Of a stretch of DNA of 64,000 nucleotides, positions 8,546 to 18,421 are shown in pieces. Under the pieces are notes generated by a model. It searched no databases. It was not told where the DNA came from and worked only from the letters and a program-made list of their open reading frames with translations. Source of the DNA: Mycobacteriales bacterium (lineage in GTDB: Bacteria; Actinomycetota; Actinomycetes; JAFAQI01); the NCBI GenBank assembly GCA_035550055.1, contig DASZRO010000005.1, positions 1 to 64,000 on the forward strand, written 5' to 3'. Position numbers and translations under genes: made by a program. Every line of letters starts with the position of its first letter. The first letter of the stretch is position 1.

Positions 8546-10047
8546 GGCGCACCCGACGCGGCCGCTGGTGTGCCGTCACGTGTGTCGCCCTGCTCGCTGG
8601 CCTGCTGCCCGCCGCCGCGTCGGCAGGTACGTCGGCGCCGCGCCACGCCCCTCGCGTCACTTGGCACGACGCCACGCAGGTCCCCTCGTCGGATCCGCAG
8701 CTTCGCCGGCGCGGACCGTTCCTGATCGACGGGTCCGGCCGAGTCGTGATCATCCACGGCGTCAACGCGGTCTACAAGCACGCTCCGTACGTCGCCCCCG
8801 CCACCGACCGCGGGTTCACCGCGCGCGACGCGAGGTTCCTCGCCGCCAACGGCATCAACGGTGTACGACTCGGCGTCCTGTTTGCCGGCGTCATGCCCCG
8901 ACCCGGCGTGATCGACCACCACTACCTCGACCGGGTCGACCGGATCGTGAAGCTGCTCGCGGCTCAGCACATCTGGGTGCTGCTCGACTTCCATCAGGAC
9001 GCCCTCAACGAGAAGTTCGACGGCGAGGGCTTCCCGGCCTGGGCGGTCCACGACGACGGGCTGCCGTTCGTCAACCTCGGCTCGTTCTTCGTCAACGACC
9101 AGGAACCCGCGGTCGAGGACGCCTACTCCCACATCTGGAACGACGACTTCGATCTGTGGCGCTACTACACCCAGGCCTGGGTGGCCGTTGCCAGGAAGTG
9201 GCACGACCAGCCCTACCTCATGGGCTACGACCTGTTCAACGAGCCCAACGGCGGCCTCCAGATGCTGACCTGCGCCAACCCGCTCGGCTGCCCCCTCTTC
9301 GACGCGACCCTCGAACGCTTCTACAACCACATCCGTACCGCGATTCGCAAGGTCGACCCCCACAACCTCGTCTGGTACGAGCCGCAGTTCCTGTTCAACG
9401 CGATCTCGGCGTCCAACTTCACTCCCACCGGGGACCCGGTAGTCGCGCTGTCCTGGCACGACTACGCCTGCACCCCGGCGTTCGTCCAGAGCGACGTCGT
9501 GCCGGGCGACCTGGACTGCAAGGTCAACGAACCGAGGGTCATGGACGACGCCGCGGCGCAGATCAGGCGCATGAGCAGCGGCGGCCTGATGACCGAGTTC
9601 GGCGCCGGCGACGACCTGACCGACCTTGCCGGCCTGACGCGGGACGCCGACCAGCACCTGACCGGCTGGATGTACTGGCAGTACAAGCATTGGACCGACC
9701 CGACCGGCGGATCACAGGAGGGGCTGTTCGCCGACGACGCGCGCCTGTCGACGGTCAAGACGGCGAAGCTCGACGTGTTGTCGCACCCCTATCCGCAGGA
9801 GATCGCAGGTACGCCGACCGCGATCTCGTGGGACCCGACCGACAAGGTGCTGACGTTCAGCTACACCCCTCGCCGAACGAGCGCACCGACCGTCGTGTTC
9901 GTCCCGCGACGGATGCACCCACGACGGTTCGTCGCGACGGTCACCGGCGGCCGGGTCGTGAGCGGTGCCGGCACCAGCCGCATCGGCATCGCGGCGAACC
10001 CGTCATCGCTGCGCGTCACCGTCACGCTGCGGCCGCGGCGCGGCTGA
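8542..10047 (+). CDS. Secreted GH5 glycosidase, endoglycosylceramidase-like
   Basis: A 501-residue exported protein. The signal peptide is about residues 1-30 (Arg-rich start, hydrophobic stretch, AAASA cleavage region). The GH5 barrel shows GVNAVYKHAPY, VLLDFHQD, the acid/base Glu234 in DLFNEPNGG and the nucleophile Glu352 in LMTEFGA. A C-terminal beta domain follows. The layout fits actinobacterial endoglycosylceramidases, which release the glycan from glycosphingolipids. The ATG at 8542 overlaps the tetR stop (ATGA), giving translational coupling. Next to it are other secreted hydrolases. Substrate is inferred from family likeness only. Confidence 0.88.
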   Translation: MRRTRRGRWCAVTCVALLAGLLPAAASAGTSAPRHAPRVTWHDATQVPSSDPQLRRRGPFLIDGSGRVVIIHGVNAVYKHAPYVAPATDRGFTARDARFLAANGINGVRLGVLFAGVMPRPGVIDHHYLDRVDRIVKLLAAQHIWVLLDFHQDALNEKFDGEGFPAWAVHDDGLPFVNLGSFFVNDQEPAVEDAYSHIWNDDFDLWRYYTQAWVAVARKWHDQPYLMGYDLFNEPNGGLQMLTCANPLGCPLFDATLERFYNHIRTAIRKVDPHNLVWYEPQFLFNAISASNFTPTGDPVVALSWHDYACTPAFVQSDVVPGDLDCKVNEPRVMDDAAAQIRRMSSGGLMTEFGAGDDLTDLAGLTRDADQHLTGWMYWQYKHWTDPTGGSQEGLFADDARLSTVKTAKLDVLSHPYPQEIAGTPTAISWDPTDKVLTFSYTPRRTSAPTVVFVPRRMHPRRFVATVTGGRVVSGAGTSRIGIAANPSSLRVTVTLRPRRG

Positions 10048-10108
10048 TCAGCCGACCCGGGAGCGTGATCGCCCCGATTGTCGGGAGGGACGCCGCCGGC
10101 GGCGACGA

Positions 10109-12481
10109 ATGATGACCGCTATGACGCCACACCGCCGTAAGTCCCTGCCCGCCGGACGCAGCTTCGCGGCGGCCGTCGCGTTGCTGGCGAGCCTGATCGT
10201 CGGCGTCGGCGCCGCGTCCGCCAGCCCGCACGCCGGGGCGGGGCCGCTGTCGGTGACGGGCAGCGTCAACGAGGTCTTCGCGACCGGCGTCGCGCCGGGC
10301 GCGACCGCCGAGCTGACCGACTCGGCCGGCAAGGTCGTGGCGAAGCAGGCCGCGGACTCCCTCGGCGGCGTCATCTTCTACAAGGTCAAGGCGGCCAGCG
10401 GCTACCGCGTCGTCGCCGGCGGGAAGACCAGCAAGCCGGTGACCGTGCACACCAAGCGGTCGGCGCCGTGGGACCCGTCGGTCTACAACCAGTCGATCCC
10501 CGACTCCGGGTACGGCTACCTCACGACGCGTGACGGCACGAAGCTCGCGATCGACGTCCACCCGCCGACCAGCCCGGCCGGCCTTGGCCTGCCCGACATC
10601 ACCTTGCCGAGCGGGCTGCCCGACTACGCCCCGCCGTACCCGACGCTGATCGAGTACTCCGGCTACGGCTACGCCAACCCGTCAGGCCCGGAGAACGGGA
10701 TCGCGGTCATCGCCAACCTCATGGGGTTCGCGGTCGTGGACGTGAACATGCGCGGCACCGGATGCTCGGGCGGCGCGTTCAACTTCTTCGAGGCGCTGCA
10801 ATCCCTCGACGGCTACGACGTGATCCAGACCATCGCCCGCCAGCCGTGGGTCAAGGGCCACAAGGTCGGCATGATGGGCATCTCCTACGGCGGCATCAGC
10901 CAGCTGTTCACCGCCTCGACCCGCCCGCCTGCCCTCGAGGCGATCGCGCCGATGTCGGTGATCGACGCGACGGCCACGACGCTCGAGCCGGGCGGCATCC
11001 TCAACACCGGCTTCGCGGTCGCTTGGGCGGAGGAGCGTCAGCAGAACGCCGAGCCCGCCACCGGACCGACCAAGGGCCAGGGATGGGCGTACAAGCGGAT
11101 CCAGTCGGGAGACCAGACCTGCAAGAGCGACCAGGTCCTGCACGGTGAGGCCGAGAACCTGCTCGACGTCATCCGGGCGAACACCCACTACCACCCGGCG
11201 TTCGCCGACTCCCTCGACCCGGACACGTTCGTCCACAAGATCGACGTGCCGACCTACATGGACTGCCAGTTCGAAGACGAGCAGACCGGCGGCCACTGCA
11301 TGGCCCTCGCTGAGCACTTCACCGGGACCAAGCACAAGTGGTTCACGTTCACCAACGGGGTGCACTTCGACTCACTCGACCCGTACCAGCTCGACCGCAT
11401 GTACGACTTCCTGGAGATCTACGTCGCCCACCAGCCGCCGCTGCTCAACGCGGCGGTGATCAACGCGGCAGCGCCGCTGGTCTACCAGATGGGCGCGGGC
11501 TTCCCGTCGAGCGATCTGGTCACCTTGCCGGCCGACCCGATCCAGCTCCAGCCGACGTACGCCGGCGCGCTTGCGGCGTTCCAGAAGCTCCCGGAGATCC
11601 GGGTGTTGTTCGACAACGGCGCCGGACCCGACCCGCTCGGCCAGGTCACCCCGGGCAACCCGTACCCGGCGTTCGAGAAGTCCTTCGCCAAGTTCCCGAT
11701 CCCCGGCACCGTCGCGAAGCGGTGGTTCCTCGGCCCGGGCGGGACGCTGACCGACCACGCCGCCACGTCGTCCCACGTGGACATTTACACCTCGAACCCG
11801 CACGCGCTGCCCATGACCGACTTCGGGCCGAACACCGGCGGCGGCGGGCTGTGGGGCGACGCCTCGCAGTGGTCGTGGAGCTGGAAGCAGAACCCGAAGG
11901 GGACCGCGGTCTCCTACGTCACAGCTCCCCTGACCACCGACACGACCGTGATCGGCGCAGGCGCCATCCACCTGTGGGTGAAGTCGTCGACCCCCGACGT
12001 CGATCTGCAGGCGACCGTGAGCGAGATCGACCCGGGCGGTCACGAGGTGTTCGTGCAGAACGGCTGGATGCGGGCCAGCGAGCGCAAGCTCGCCACCGGC
12101 AAGCACACCATCTTCGGCAGGCCCAGCACGCTGCTTCAGCCGGTGCCCAGCTTCAAGCAGTCGGACTCCGCCCCCATGCCGAAGGGCAAGTTCGTCGAGG
12201 TCGTGATCCCGCTCTACTACGAAGGCCACGTCTACCGGGCCGGCACCCGGATCCGGATCACCATCGCCGCGCCGAACGGCACGCAGCCGATCTGGGCGTT
12301 CAAGGAGACCAGGCCGGCGAAGGGCACCAGCCAGGTGTCGATCGCGTTCTCCAAGACCCGCCCGTCGAGCCTCTACCTGCCGGTGGTCCCCGGGGTGTCC
12401 GCCCCGACCGGGATCCCGGCGTGCGGGAGCCTTCGCAACGAGCCCTGCCGCGCGTACGTCCCCACCGCGAACCAGCGCTGA
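10109..12481 (+). CDS. Secreted S15 (X-Pro dipeptidyl-peptidase/CocE-NonD) hydrolase 1
   Basis: About 790 residues. A signal peptide ends near SASPHA. An extra N-terminal beta domain (GAGPLSVTGSVNEVFATG) precedes the alpha/beta-hydrolase domain. The nucleophile elbow is MMGISYGGISQ, a candidate Asp/His pair includes GVHFDS, and a C-terminal jelly-roll domain (VIPLYYEGHVYRAGTRIRI) completes the S15 fold. Members cleave X-Pro dipeptides or ester/amide side groups. Three in-frame ATGs at 10109, 10112 and 10121 compete as starts and no good ribosome-binding site chooses between them. Confidence 0.88.
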   Translation: MMTAMTPHRRKSLPAGRSFAAAVALLASLIVGVGAASASPHAGAGPLSVTGSVNEVFATGVAPGATAELTDSAGKVVAKQAADSLGGVIFYKVKAASGYRVVAGGKTSKPVTVHTKRSAPWDPSVYNQSIPDSGYGYLTTRDGTKLAIDVHPPTSPAGLGLPDITLPSGLPDYAPPYPTLIEYSGYGYANPSGPENGIAVIANLMGFAVVDVNMRGTGCSGGAFNFFEALQSLDGYDVIQTIARQPWVKGHKVGMMGISYGGISQLFTASTRPPALEAIAPMSVIDATATTLEPGGILNTGFAVAWAEERQQNAEPATGPTKGQGWAYKRIQSGDQTCKSDQVLHGEAENLLDVIRANTHYHPAFADSLDPDTFVHKIDVPTYMDCQFEDEQTGGHCMALAEHFTGTKHKWFTFTNGVHFDSLDPYQLDRMYDFLEIYVAHQPPLLNAAVINAAAPLVYQMGAGFPSSDLVTLPADPIQLQPTYAGALAAFQKLPEIRVLFDNGAGPDPLGQVTPGNPYPAFEKSFAKFPIPGTVAKRWFLGPGGTLTDHAATSSHVDIYTSNPHALPMTDFGPNTGGGGLWGDASQWSWSWKQNPKGTAVSYVTAPLTTDTTVIGAGAIHLWVKSSTPDVDLQATVSEIDPGGHEVFVQNGWMRASERKLATGKHTIFGRPSTLLQPVPSFKQSDSAPMPKGKFVEVVIPLYYEGHVYRAGTRIRITIAAPNGTQPIWAFKETRPAKGTSQVSIAFSKTRPSSLYLPVVPGVSAPTGIPACGSLRNEPCRAYVPTANQR

Positions 12482-12498
12482 ACGCGTCGGGGTAGCAC

Positions 12499-13290
12499 GT
12501 GAAGCTGGCAGGAGCGGTGGTCGTCGTGACGGGCGCTTCGCGCGGCATCGGCGCCGAAGTCGCCCGTCAGGCGGCCGCCAAGGGCGCTCGGGTCGGACTG
12601 CTCGCCCGTAACGCCGACGAGCTCGGTGAGCTCGCCGCCGCGTTCCCCACTCAGTCACTGGTCGTGCCCGTCGACGTGACGGACGCGGCCGACCTGGTTG
12701 CCGCGTTGCGCCGGGTCCGGACCGAGCTCGGACCGATCGACGTACTCGTCAACAACGCCGGTATCGGCGCCTACTCGCCGTTCGTCGACGGTGGCGCCGA
12801 CGACCTGGCGAAGCTGTGGCCGATCAACGTGCAGGCCGTCGCTAACGCGATGGCGGAGGTCCTGCCGGACATGCAGGCTCGGGGCAGCGGGGTGATCGTG
12901 AACATGACCTCGATCGCCGGTCGGATCGGTGCCCCGGGCGAGGCGGCGTACTGCGCGAGCAAGTTCGCCGTCATCGGGCTCAGCGAGACCGTGCGCGCTG
13001 AGGTGGCGCCGTACGGCGTGAAGATCTGCCTGATCAACCCGGGGCCGGTCGCCACCGCGTTCGGCGAGGCGCGCGGCCACCCTTACGACCGCAGCTTCCC
13101 CAAACCGGTGTCGGCGGCGCACGTCGCCAAACGCACGATCCGCTCGATCGAGCGAGGGACGCCGGAGATCTTCATCCCGCGCTGGCTGCGCCCGTCGCTG
13201 ATCTTCAAAAACCTCGCGCCGCCGCTGTTCGACCTCGGCGTCCGCCCGGAGGCGAAGCGCATGCTCGCCAAATGGAAGTCGACGCACTAG
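12499..13290 (+). CDS. Short-chain dehydrogenase/reductase
   Basis: A 263-residue classical SDR. The cofactor motif is VTGASRGIGAE (about 10-20), NNAGIG is at about 88, and the catalytic Ser-Tyr-Lys set is SIAGRIG then AAYCASK. The C-terminus (RWLRPSLIFKNLAPPLFDLG) is amphipathic, as in membrane-associated SDRs that act on lipids. The GTG start follows the S15 gene by 17 bases in the same direction. The reductant and substrate cannot be read from sequence. Confidence 0.9.
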   Translation: MKLAGAVVVVTGASRGIGAEVARQAAAKGARVGLLARNADELGELAAAFPTQSLVVPVDVTDAADLVAALRRVRTELGPIDVLVNNAGIGAYSPFVDGGADDLAKLWPINVQAVANAMAEVLPDMQARGSGVIVNMTSIAGRIGAPGEAAYCASKFAVIGLSETVRAEVAPYGVKICLINPGPVATAFGEARGHPYDRSFPKPVSAAHVAKRTIRSIERGTPEIFIPRWLRPSLIFKNLAPPLFDLGVRPEAKRMLAKWKSTH

Positions 13291-13311
13291 CCAGTAAGAC
13301 GCGTCTCTACC

Positions 13312-15333
13312 TCACGGCTTGCGGAACTCGACCTCCAGCGACGACGGCGTCGCGCCGCCGAGCTTGATCGAATACACGCCGCCGACCATCTGCGCGAGGT
13401 CCGACGGGATCGGCAACAGGTGCGGTACGTCGGAGGACGACAGCGTCACCCGCAGCCGGTCGCCTTTGCCGATCGTGGCGAGCGTCGGGAAGATCTCGAT
13501 CTGGTACTTCGTCAGCTGCCCGGGCACGACCGGACTGGCGGACGCCTCCGTGTACGGGTGGTAAGGCAACACGGTCATGCCGTTCGACGTCCACGAGCGC
13601 CTGCGATCGACCTTGCGCAACGAACCGAGCAGGGCGCCTTCGGTGAGCGGGTAGGACAGGCCGCTCGGTGTCACGTCGTCGATCTGCGCCACCCACTCCG
13701 TGTTGGCGGTGTTGGCGGTCGCATAGACGGTCGCGGTGATGGGGCCGGCGATCGCCTCCGCAGAGCTGAACGGCGCCGTGTCGAAGCTCATCTGGCCCGG
13801 CCCGAGCTTCGACAACGAGTCGTCGTCGGCGCATGGCGCCTCCAACCCGGCGATGTGCGACGGGATGGACAGCGCCCCCATCGACCATTGGTCGACCGGC
13901 CGGCCGCACGGGCTTCCCGCGGGCGTCCACGCGATCGAGGCGTCGCCGGCGGCGGGTCGGGTCACCGACAACGAGCCGCCACCACCGAGGTAGAGCTTGG
14001 TGGCCTTCGCGCCGCTGAACGGGTACGTCGTCGTCTCGTCGAACTTTCCGGTGCCCAGGTCGTAGTAGTGCAGCGGCGTCTTCGTCCGGGCCATGCCGGT
14101 GTGCTCGTGCTTGAGCCAGGTGTCGAACCATTCGAGCTCGAGGTAGTCCAGCCCGACGCTGGACCCGTTGAGGTGCTCCCACGGCCCGTCGATCAGCTGG
14201 TAGCGCCCGGTCGTGTGCTGACCCGGCTTCATCGGCGCGGTCACGCTGCGCCCGGCCCACGCGTTCTGCAGCTCGGCGTAGTTGATCGGCTCGCCGTGCT
14301 GGAAGATGTCGAACTCGCCGCCGACCAGGAACGCCGGAATGTGGTTCGCGACGATCCGCTTCAGCAGCTCCTGCGGCGCCCGCTGCTTCCAGTACGTCTC
14401 GTCGTAGGCCTGCTCGCCGCCGGCGAGCAGGGACAAGGTGAAGCCGGCGTCGTAGCTCGCGAGACCCCCGGCGTGATCCGTGGTCTCGCTCAGCAGGTCC
14501 TTGAGCGTCTGCGTGTCGGTGACGGCGTCCTCGACCGGGCTCACCGTGTTGAGGGCGCCGGTCAGCCCCAGGTACGCCGTACTGAACTCCGAGTCGAGCA
14601 GTCCGCCCATGAAGATCGTGTCCCGGTAGGCGTCGTTGGCGGTCACCACCGGGAAGATCGCCTTCAGTGGCGAGTGCTTCCCCACGGTGCCGGCGAGCAA
14701 CGCCTGGTCGATGCCGAGATAGGACGGCCCGTAGGTCCCGACCCGGCCGTCGGAGTTGGGCAGATGGGCGGCCCAGTGCAGGACATGGATCGCGTCCTGC
14801 TGCTGGATCGGCTCGAACGGATCCCACTCGCCGCCCGAGTCGCCGGTGCCCCGGACGTCCTCCACGACGTTGATGTAGCCGCGCTCCACGAGGTAGTCGT
14901 CCGCGCCGCCGGTCACACTTCCCCCGCCGGGGTTCTGCGCCGAGCCCGGCTTGCTCGACCCGCCGCTGCCCTTCCCGTACGGCGTCATCGTCAACACGAC
15001 CGGGAACTTGCCCTTCGCGGGCTGGCCGTCCTTCGTCGTCGGGTAGATCTCGTTGACCCGGATGATCGTGCCGCCCGCGCCCTTGACCGGGATGTCGTTG
15101 CGCGAGGCGGTGCCGTAGGTCGCATGCTCCGGGCGCCACTTGCTGTTCGCCGCGGTGCTGGCCGTGACGACGTCCTGCGGCAGCGTCGGCGTGAGGTTCA
15201 CCAGGCTCGTCGGCGCCGTCAGAACCGCCGGCGCCCCGGCCGGAGCCGCTCCGGCCGCAGACACCGCCGGTGCGGCGGCGGCCAGCGCAGCCACGAGGAC
15301 AGCGCAGGGACCCAGAACCCGCAGTGACTTCAT
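13312..15333 (-). CDS. Secreted S15 (CocE/NonD) hydrolase 2
   Basis: A 673-residue exported protein with a signal peptide (about 1-30, ending AVSAAG). The hydrolase domain has TPYGKGSG and EDVRGTGDSGGEWD, and the nucleophile lies in GTYGPSYLGIDQ. GPWEHLNG is a candidate for the catalytic His. The C-terminal jelly-roll includes PGQLTKYQIEIFPTLATIGKGDRLRV. It is only distantly similar to the S15 protein at 10109-12481, so the two are not a recent duplication. It is followed nine bases upstream by the lipase gene in the same direction, suggesting a secreted-hydrolase operon. Confidence 0.88.
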   Translation of the reverse strand: MKSLRVLGPCAVLVAALAAAAPAVSAAGAAPAGAPAVLTAPTSLVNLTPTLPQDVVTASTAANSKWRPEHATYGTASRNDIPVKGAGGTIIRVNEIYPTTKDGQPAKGKFPVVLTMTPYGKGSGGSSKPGSAQNPGGGSVTGGADDYLVERGYINVVEDVRGTGDSGGEWDPFEPIQQQDAIHVLHWAAHLPNSDGRVGTYGPSYLGIDQALLAGTVGKHSPLKAIFPVVTANDAYRDTIFMGGLLDSEFSTAYLGLTGALNTVSPVEDAVTDTQTLKDLLSETTDHAGGLASYDAGFTLSLLAGGEQAYDETYWKQRAPQELLKRIVANHIPAFLVGGEFDIFQHGEPINYAELQNAWAGRSVTAPMKPGQHTTGRYQLIDGPWEHLNGSSVGLDYLELEWFDTWLKHEHTGMARTKTPLHYYDLGTGKFDETTTYPFSGAKATKLYLGGGGSLSVTRPAAGDASIAWTPAGSPCGRPVDQWSMGALSIPSHIAGLEAPCADDDSLSKLGPGQMSFDTAPFSSAEAIAGPITATVYATANTANTEWVAQIDDVTPSGLSYPLTEGALLGSLRKVDRRRSWTSNGMTVLPYHPYTEASASPVVPGQLTKYQIEIFPTLATIGKGDRLRVTLSSSDVPHLLPIPSDLAQMVGGVYSIKLGGATPSSLEVEFRKP

Positions 15334-15341
15334 GGCAACGA

Positions 15342-16637
15342 CTATTCCAGGGGCGCCAGCGAGTTGCCGCGCTGGATCGCGCTGCAGTTGCTCTCGACCG
15401 GCGCGCCGACGAAGCGGCTCTGCAGATAGGCGATGCCCTGCGGGAAGAACGCGACCCCGGCGTCATCGTGGTCGAGCTTCGAGAGCTGCTCGAACTCCAC
15501 CGGCACTCCTTGATGGCAGTACTCGTACGCGAGCTGCTGCTCGTCGCGTTCCACCATCACGCCGTCCCCCGTGCCGTCGGAGTTCCCGGCCACCATCAGC
15601 ATCGGCTCCTGCGGGTGCCCGGGCACCGAGCCCATGATCAGCTTGTTGAGGGTCCGCCGGAAGATCGGGATCCGGAAGACGTCCCGGTACCGCTTCTTCA
15701 CGAACTGCGCGACGGTCAGGTTCGGGTACGCGCCCTGGAACTGCCCGATGCACTCGTGGGACTCCGCCGCGACGATCTTCTTGCCGTAGCGGGACAGGTA
15801 CTTCGCGAAGTCGATGTGGAACGACCGGGTGATCCCGATCATCGAGGCCGGCATGACGTCCGACCAGGACGGCGAGCCGTTGATGTAGGTCAGGTTGTGC
15901 GCGAGGTCGACCGGGATGCCACCCATCGCCGTGCCGACGAGGTTCAGGTGCGGCGCATAGCTCGGCGCGAGCTCTGAGGCCCAGTCCGCAGCGATCGAAC
16001 CGCCCGAGTAGCCCATGAGCCCGACCGGGGTTGCGTCGCCGAGACCGAGCACCGACAGCGTCGCGGTGATGCCGTCGAGCGTGCTCTGCCCGGACTCGGT
16101 CCCCGCGACGTAGTCGACGCGCTCGTCCTCGAAGTCGGGGATGGTCACGATGTCGCCGGATGCCCGCAGGGACTCGACGAGCGCCTGCTCGATCTCTGCG
16201 GTGGACTCGTTGAGCGACCCGGCGTCCCCGCCGCGCAGCGTGTACGACGGGTCACATCGCGAGGTCAGCGCGTCGTAGAAGCTCAGGTAGGCGGCGACCT
16301 TCGGCGCCACGGTGCCGGTGGCCGGCAGGACTACCGTCGTGACGCTCAACGCGGGCTTGCCGACCGCGTCGGTGGTCCGGTAGAGGATCTGCTCGGCGGG
16401 CAGCGGGGTCGCATCCGTGAGCAGGCCGAGGGTCACCGCACGCTCGGCCAGGGCGGTGCCGTGCGGCACCTGCGCGAGCGGCGTCCGCCCCGTGTAGCGG
16501 TAGAACGGGTCGTGCGCGGGCGGCAGCAGACCGCCCGCCGCCGACGCCGCGGTCGCGCCGCTGACGGCGACCGGCGCCGCCACCGCGAGCGCGAGCGTCA
16601 CGACCACGGGCATCACCCGGAAGACGCGCGTATGCAT
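15342..16637 (-). CDS. Secretory lipase (LIP family)
   Basis: A 431-residue secreted protein: signal peptide about 1-34 (VAVSGATAASA), then the lipase fold. The nucleophile elbow is GLMGYSGGSIAADW (G-Y-S-G-G). GNSDGTGD and LDHDDAG supply likely Asp and His positions. The pattern DPFYRYTG and ILYRTTDAVGKP is typical of the fungal/actinobacterial LIP family, which hydrolyses triglycerides or esters. The ATG at 16635-16637 is chosen because it begins a good signal peptide. It is upstream of S15 hydrolase 2 and downstream of the CtaG-like gene. Confidence 0.88.
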   Translation of the reverse strand: MHTRVFRVMPVVVTLALAVAAPVAVSGATAASAAGGLLPPAHDPFYRYTGRTPLAQVPHGTALAERAVTLGLLTDATPLPAEQILYRTTDAVGKPALSVTTVVLPATGTVAPKVAAYLSFYDALTSRCDPSYTLRGGDAGSLNESTAEIEQALVESLRASGDIVTIPDFEDERVDYVAGTESGQSTLDGITATLSVLGLGDATPVGLMGYSGGSIAADWASELAPSYAPHLNLVGTAMGGIPVDLAHNLTYINGSPSWSDVMPASMIGITRSFHIDFAKYLSRYGKKIVAAESHECIGQFQGAYPNLTVAQFVKKRYRDVFRIPIFRRTLNKLIMGSVPGHPQEPMLMVAGNSDGTGDGVMVERDEQQLAYEYCHQGVPVEFEQLSKLDHDDAGVAFFPQGIAYLQSRFVGAPVESNCSAIQRGNSLAPLE

Positions 16638-16678
16638 CCCTGATCGTTCGGCGCGGGCCGAGGCCGGACCTGCCGGGC

Positions 16679-17656
16679 TCAGCGTTCCGGTCGGCGCCAG
16701 CCGTAGCGGTTCGCCCGGTCGGCCAGCGGCCCCGGATCCACCTCCCACCACGGTCGGTCCGTCACCGGCTCCTCGTCGGCGGGGGTGGCTGCCCGGGTGC
16801 GCGCCTCGGCGCTGTCGAGTGCGGCGTCGATGGCCTTGGCGTAGTGGGTGTCCTCCTTGATCCATGCGCCGTACAGGATCGCCACGAACGGCACCGCGAC
16901 GACCTCGGCGACCGTCAGCATCAGCCCGCCGGCGATCGTCTGGTCCCACGACCGGGTCGGCCCCCAGGAGCGGTGGACGGTTGCGTAGAAGTGGTGCGCC
17001 ACCAACGCCCCGTTCGTCATCACCGCGATGCCGGGAATCGCGTCGAGCAGCCCGTCCATTGCGGCGAACGTCATGCGCACCGGCTGGGTGCACCAGCTCG
17101 GCAACACCTCCACGCCGAGCAGCGGCAGCGCGAACAGGCAGCCGGTGACGACAAGCTGAAGCTCCAGCAGACGCATGACGATGGCGCTGTGCTGGGCGGC
17201 GCCGAAGTAGCCGGTGAAGAACACCAGGAACTGGGTGGCGATGGCCAGGACCGGCGACACCGCGGGGAAGGTCAGGATGCGGACCGGCAGGCTGCGCAGC
17301 AAGCCTTGCCATCGGGCCGCCCCGGCCGGCGAGAGCAACGCCGACACCAGTCCGATCGGGTCGCCGAGCCCGAGTCCGACCGGCACGATGGTGAGCAGGA
17401 GGGTGACCCGCAGCGCCATCGGCCACAGCAGGACCGGGGAGTACACCGCAAGTGCGGACATCGTCGCCACGACCAGCACGCCGATCCCGAGCACGCCGAA
17501 CGCGGCAACGCGGACCATCGGCCACGCCTCACCGCGCGCCCGCAGCCGCCGTACGCCGGCCAGGTACGGCGCGGAGACGACCACGCACGCCGCGGCCACC
17601 CACGGATCGAAATGCCACGCGCTGACGAAGCGTCCTGGAGTCAGCGGTGACAGCAC
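16679..17656 (-). CDS. CtaG/Caa3-type cytochrome c oxidase assembly membrane protein
   Basis: A 325-residue polytopic membrane protein with about eight hydrophobic segments. It shows the family features FDPWVAAACV near the N-terminus, LVFFTGYFGAAQHSAIVMRLLELQLVVTG split by polar turns, and AMDGLLDAIPGIAVMTN. Such proteins are involved in copper delivery to, or assembly of, terminal oxidases. No oxidase genes are nearby, so its partner is elsewhere. A hydrophilic C-terminal tail of about 60 residues follows the last helix. It starts 96 bases from the divergent DUF2510 gene. Confidence 0.85.
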   Translation of the reverse strand: MLSPLTPGRFVSAWHFDPWVAAACVVVSAPYLAGVRRLRARGEAWPMVRVAAFGVLGIGVLVVATMSALAVYSPVLLWPMALRVTLLLTIVPVGLGLGDPIGLVSALLSPAGAARWQGLLRSLPVRILTFPAVSPVLAIATQFLVFFTGYFGAAQHSAIVMRLLELQLVVTGCLFALPLLGVEVLPSWCTQPVRMTFAAMDGLLDAIPGIAVMTNGALVAHHFYATVHRSWGPTRSWDQTIAGGLMLTVAEVVAVPFVAILYGAWIKEDTHYAKAIDAALDSAEARTRAATPADEEPVTDRPWWEVDPGPLADRANRYGWRRPER

Positions 17657-17752
17657 GCCTTACAGAATCGCCCGACTCCCTTCCCCCGCGACATCCGGGT
17701 CACGTACGGTGCGATACGGACGTGTCAGACCGACGCAGCCCGGGGGGAAACC

Positions 17753-18382
17753 ATGAGTGACGTTCAGCCGCCGACCGACGCCCAGCCGCCTGCCGGCTGG
17801 TACCCGGACCCGTCGGACGCGACGCAGCAGCGCTACTGGGACGGATCGACCTGGACCGGTCACACCGCGGCGAGCGGCGCCACCGCGGCAGTGCCGACCG
17901 GACCAGCGGTGGCGGCCGGCGCCGCGCTGCCCACCGGCATGCCGTCCTGGCAGATGCCGGCGGGAGGTACGTCGTTCCCGGCGCAGCAGAAGAAGCCGTG
18001 GTGGAAGCTCAAGCGAGTCTGGATCCCCGCGCTCGTCGTCGTCGCGCTGATCATCATCGGCGCCGTCGCATCGGGCGGGGGCGACCACTCGAACGCGCTC
18101 GAGAAGTCGATCCTCCAAAACGGCCAGAAGCAGCTGCAGGACTCGGTCAGCCAGGCGTATCCGGGCGCGACGGCCAAGATCACTGCGGTCAACTGCGTCG
18201 AGACCGGCGACACCCAGCAGTACAACTGCCATGTCCACTTCACGCTCACCAGCCCGGACGGCAGTCAGACGCTGAAGATGGTCCAGACCGCGACCGGTTC
18301 GTGCGACAACAAGACGGAATACCACTGCCTCTGGCAGGGCACGGGTCAGCCGGTGCAGGACAACAGTGACGGCTCGGGCTGA
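17753..18382 (+). CDS. DUF2510 membrane-anchored protein
   Basis: A 209-residue protein. The N-terminal DUF2510 motif is PPAGWYPDPSD then QRYWDGSTWTGHT (about 12-42). An Ala/Pro-rich linker, a basic patch KKPWWKLKRVW and one transmembrane segment (about 93-108) follow. The outside domain has four Cys (NCVE, NCHV, SCDN, HCLW) and resembles DUF4333-type extracytoplasmic domains. The ATG is preceded by GGGGGGAAACC. Function is unknown; the family is common in actinobacterial envelopes. It heads the run of cell-wall enzymes to its right. Confidence 0.82.
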   Translation: MSDVQPPTDAQPPAGWYPDPSDATQQRYWDGSTWTGHTAASGATAAVPTGPAVAAGAALPTGMPSWQMPAGGTSFPAQQKKPWWKLKRVWIPALVVVALIIIGAVASGGGDHSNALEKSILQNGQKQLQDSVSQAYPGATAKITAVNCVETGDTQQYNCHVHFTLTSPDGSQTLKMVQTATGSCDNKTEYHCLWQGTGQPVQDNSDGSG

Positions 18383-18421
18383 CCGAGCCAACCCAACCAC
18401 CCTCCCGCACGTAGAGACGGT

